Source of the DNA: Pseudomonadota bacterium
GTDB lineage: Bacteria > Myxococcota_A > UBA796 > SXON01
NCBI GenBank assembly: GCA_005776735.1
Contig: SXOM01000423.1
Span: 1 to 5,531 of the forward strand
Length of the DNA stretch: 5,531 bases
Reading direction: 5' to 3'
In this document: positions 4,816-5,531 of the stretch, piece after piece
How the letters are laid out: each line of letters opens with the position of its first letter
How positions within the stretch are numbered: the first letter of the stretch is position 1
Position numbers and translations under genes: made by a program
Notes under the pieces: generated by a model
Told to the model about the DNA's origin: nothing
What the model saw: only the letters and a program-made list of their open reading frames with translations
Database searches by the model: none

Positions 4816-5531
4816 TCAGCGCCCCCGTCCGCGGACGATGGCCCGGTTGATGCTGTGCACCAGGGCCTCGAGCGGGCCCCAGCGCACCGGCGACACCACC
4901 TTGTCCACGTGGTCGAGCAGCGCGTGCTCGGTCTCTTCCTGCACCGCGCGGAGCGGCCGGAGCACGAGCACCCAGCCGCCGGCGACGAGTACACCGGCCG
5001 CCCCGAGCAGCGTGAACAGGCCGGCCGCGATGCGCAACCACGGGCTCACCGCCGTGCTCGCGGCGACGGCGGGGTCGTACTGGAGCCAGGCGTAGCCGAC
5101 GACCGTACGTGCGCCCGAGCCGGCGGTGACCTCGCCGCGGATGGGCGTCGCGAGCTCCCACGTGCCGTCGTCGGCCTGCACCCGCGCCGTGTCGTGGGCG
5201 GTCTTGGCGTCGAGCACCACCTGGGCCCGGGCGATGCTCGTGCGGGCGCGCTCCGGCGGCGCGAGCACGGTACCTGCGGCGTCGGTGACCACCGCGTCGC
5301 GGACGCCCGCCTCCTGCAGGACGAAGCCGACGTCGAGCTGCACCAGGCGCGCCTCGGCCACCGGCGCGGCGTTGCGTTGGCCGAGCGCGAGCACCAGGGC
5401 TTCGCCCCGCTGCAGGCTCAGCTCGTCGGCCGCCGAGACCGCGGCGCGCACCTGCGACGCGAGGCCGCCCAGCGGCGCACACAGCACGATGCCGCCCGCG
5501 AGCGCGAGCACCGCCGCGGCCTGCACCACCC
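4816..5531 (-). CDS. Two-TM membrane protein with extracytoplasmic sensor-like domain (5' partial)
   Basis: The frame is open to the window edge and ends at TGA 4818-4816, giving about 237 visible residues. The GTG codons at 5529 and 5526 are at the very edge, so the true start is probably outside. TM1 covers residues ~3-24. A region of ~140 residues follows, with AVVTDAAGTVLAPPERA (79-95), like the core of PAS/Cache sensor domains. TM2 (~165-191) leads into RPLRAVQEETEHALLDHV, which looks like the first helix of a HAMP linker, then a short tail ending GPLEALVHSINRAIVRGRGR. There is no kinase, cyclase or methyl-accepting domain after TM2, so any output module must lie N-terminal of TM1, outside the window, or in a partner protein. 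An N-terminal FHA domain, as I recall for some myxobacterial proteins of this shape, is a guess. The ASST-like gene follows 79 bases downstream and may be in the same transcript. Confidence 0.7.
   Translation of the reverse strand, partial: VVQAAAVLALAGGIVLCAPLGGLASQVRAAVSAADELSLQRGEALVLALGQRNAAPVAEARLVQLDVGFVLQEAGVRDAVVTDAAGTVLAPPERARTSIARAQVVLDAKTAHDTARVQADDGTWELATPIRGEVTAGSGARTVVGYAWLQYDPAVAASTAVSPWLRIAAGLFTLLGAAGVLVAGGWVLVLRPLRAVQEETEHALLDHVDKVVSPVRWGPLEALVHSINRAIVRGRGR

Noticed and set aside
3438..4850. 470-residue plus-strand open frame opposite the ASST-like gene
   Set aside because: Mirror frame of a GC-rich gene; no signal, domain or ribosome binding site, and it overlaps a well-supported lipoprotein.

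Overview
The window is high-GC DNA (about 70% by eye, codons ending mostly in G or C) from a diderm bacterium. An OmpA-like barrel with thrombospondin type 3 repeats, a lipoprotein with a lipobox and a short two-TM sensor-like protein together suggest a myxobacterium or other former deltaproteobacterium. That placement is inference. The first ~130 bases do not belong with the rest: they are about 57% GC and encode an internal piece of acetyl-CoA carboxylase subunit alpha (accA) on the minus strand. This piece is fused mid-gene to the middle of a copper P-type ATPase gene. The join is most simply an assembly or library chimera at a contig end.

Layout. 1-131 (-): accA fragment. ~130-447 (+): last ~105 residues of a P1B-1 (CopA-type) copper ATPase. 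448-559: no recognisable gene. 560-1822 (+): OmpA-like outer-membrane protein made of a barrel, Ca-binding TSP3 repeats and a divergent OmpA C-terminal domain. 1893-3392 (+): cobalamin-dependent radical SAM enzyme, preceded by a good ribosome binding site. After a 15-base convergent gap comes 3408-4736 (-): a lipoprotein of the arylsulfotransferase (ASST) beta-propeller family with an N-terminal fibronectin III-like domain. 4816-5531 (-): C-terminal part of a two-TM protein with an extracytoplasmic sensor-like domain and a HAMP-like tail, running off the window.

The genes do not form an obvious pathway. The OmpA-like and radical SAM genes share a strand with a 70-base gap, so co-transcription is possible. 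The ASST lipoprotein and the membrane sensor share the opposite strand with a 79-base gap. Three of the high-GC genes encode envelope proteins. I found no RNA gene, CRISPR array, insertion sequence or origin, and no convincing new multi-gene system. The points most worth a second look are the chimeric join, the OmpA-like protein without a signal peptide, the orphan B12-radical SAM enzyme, and the ASST lipoprotein with an unusual residue beside its presumed catalytic His.
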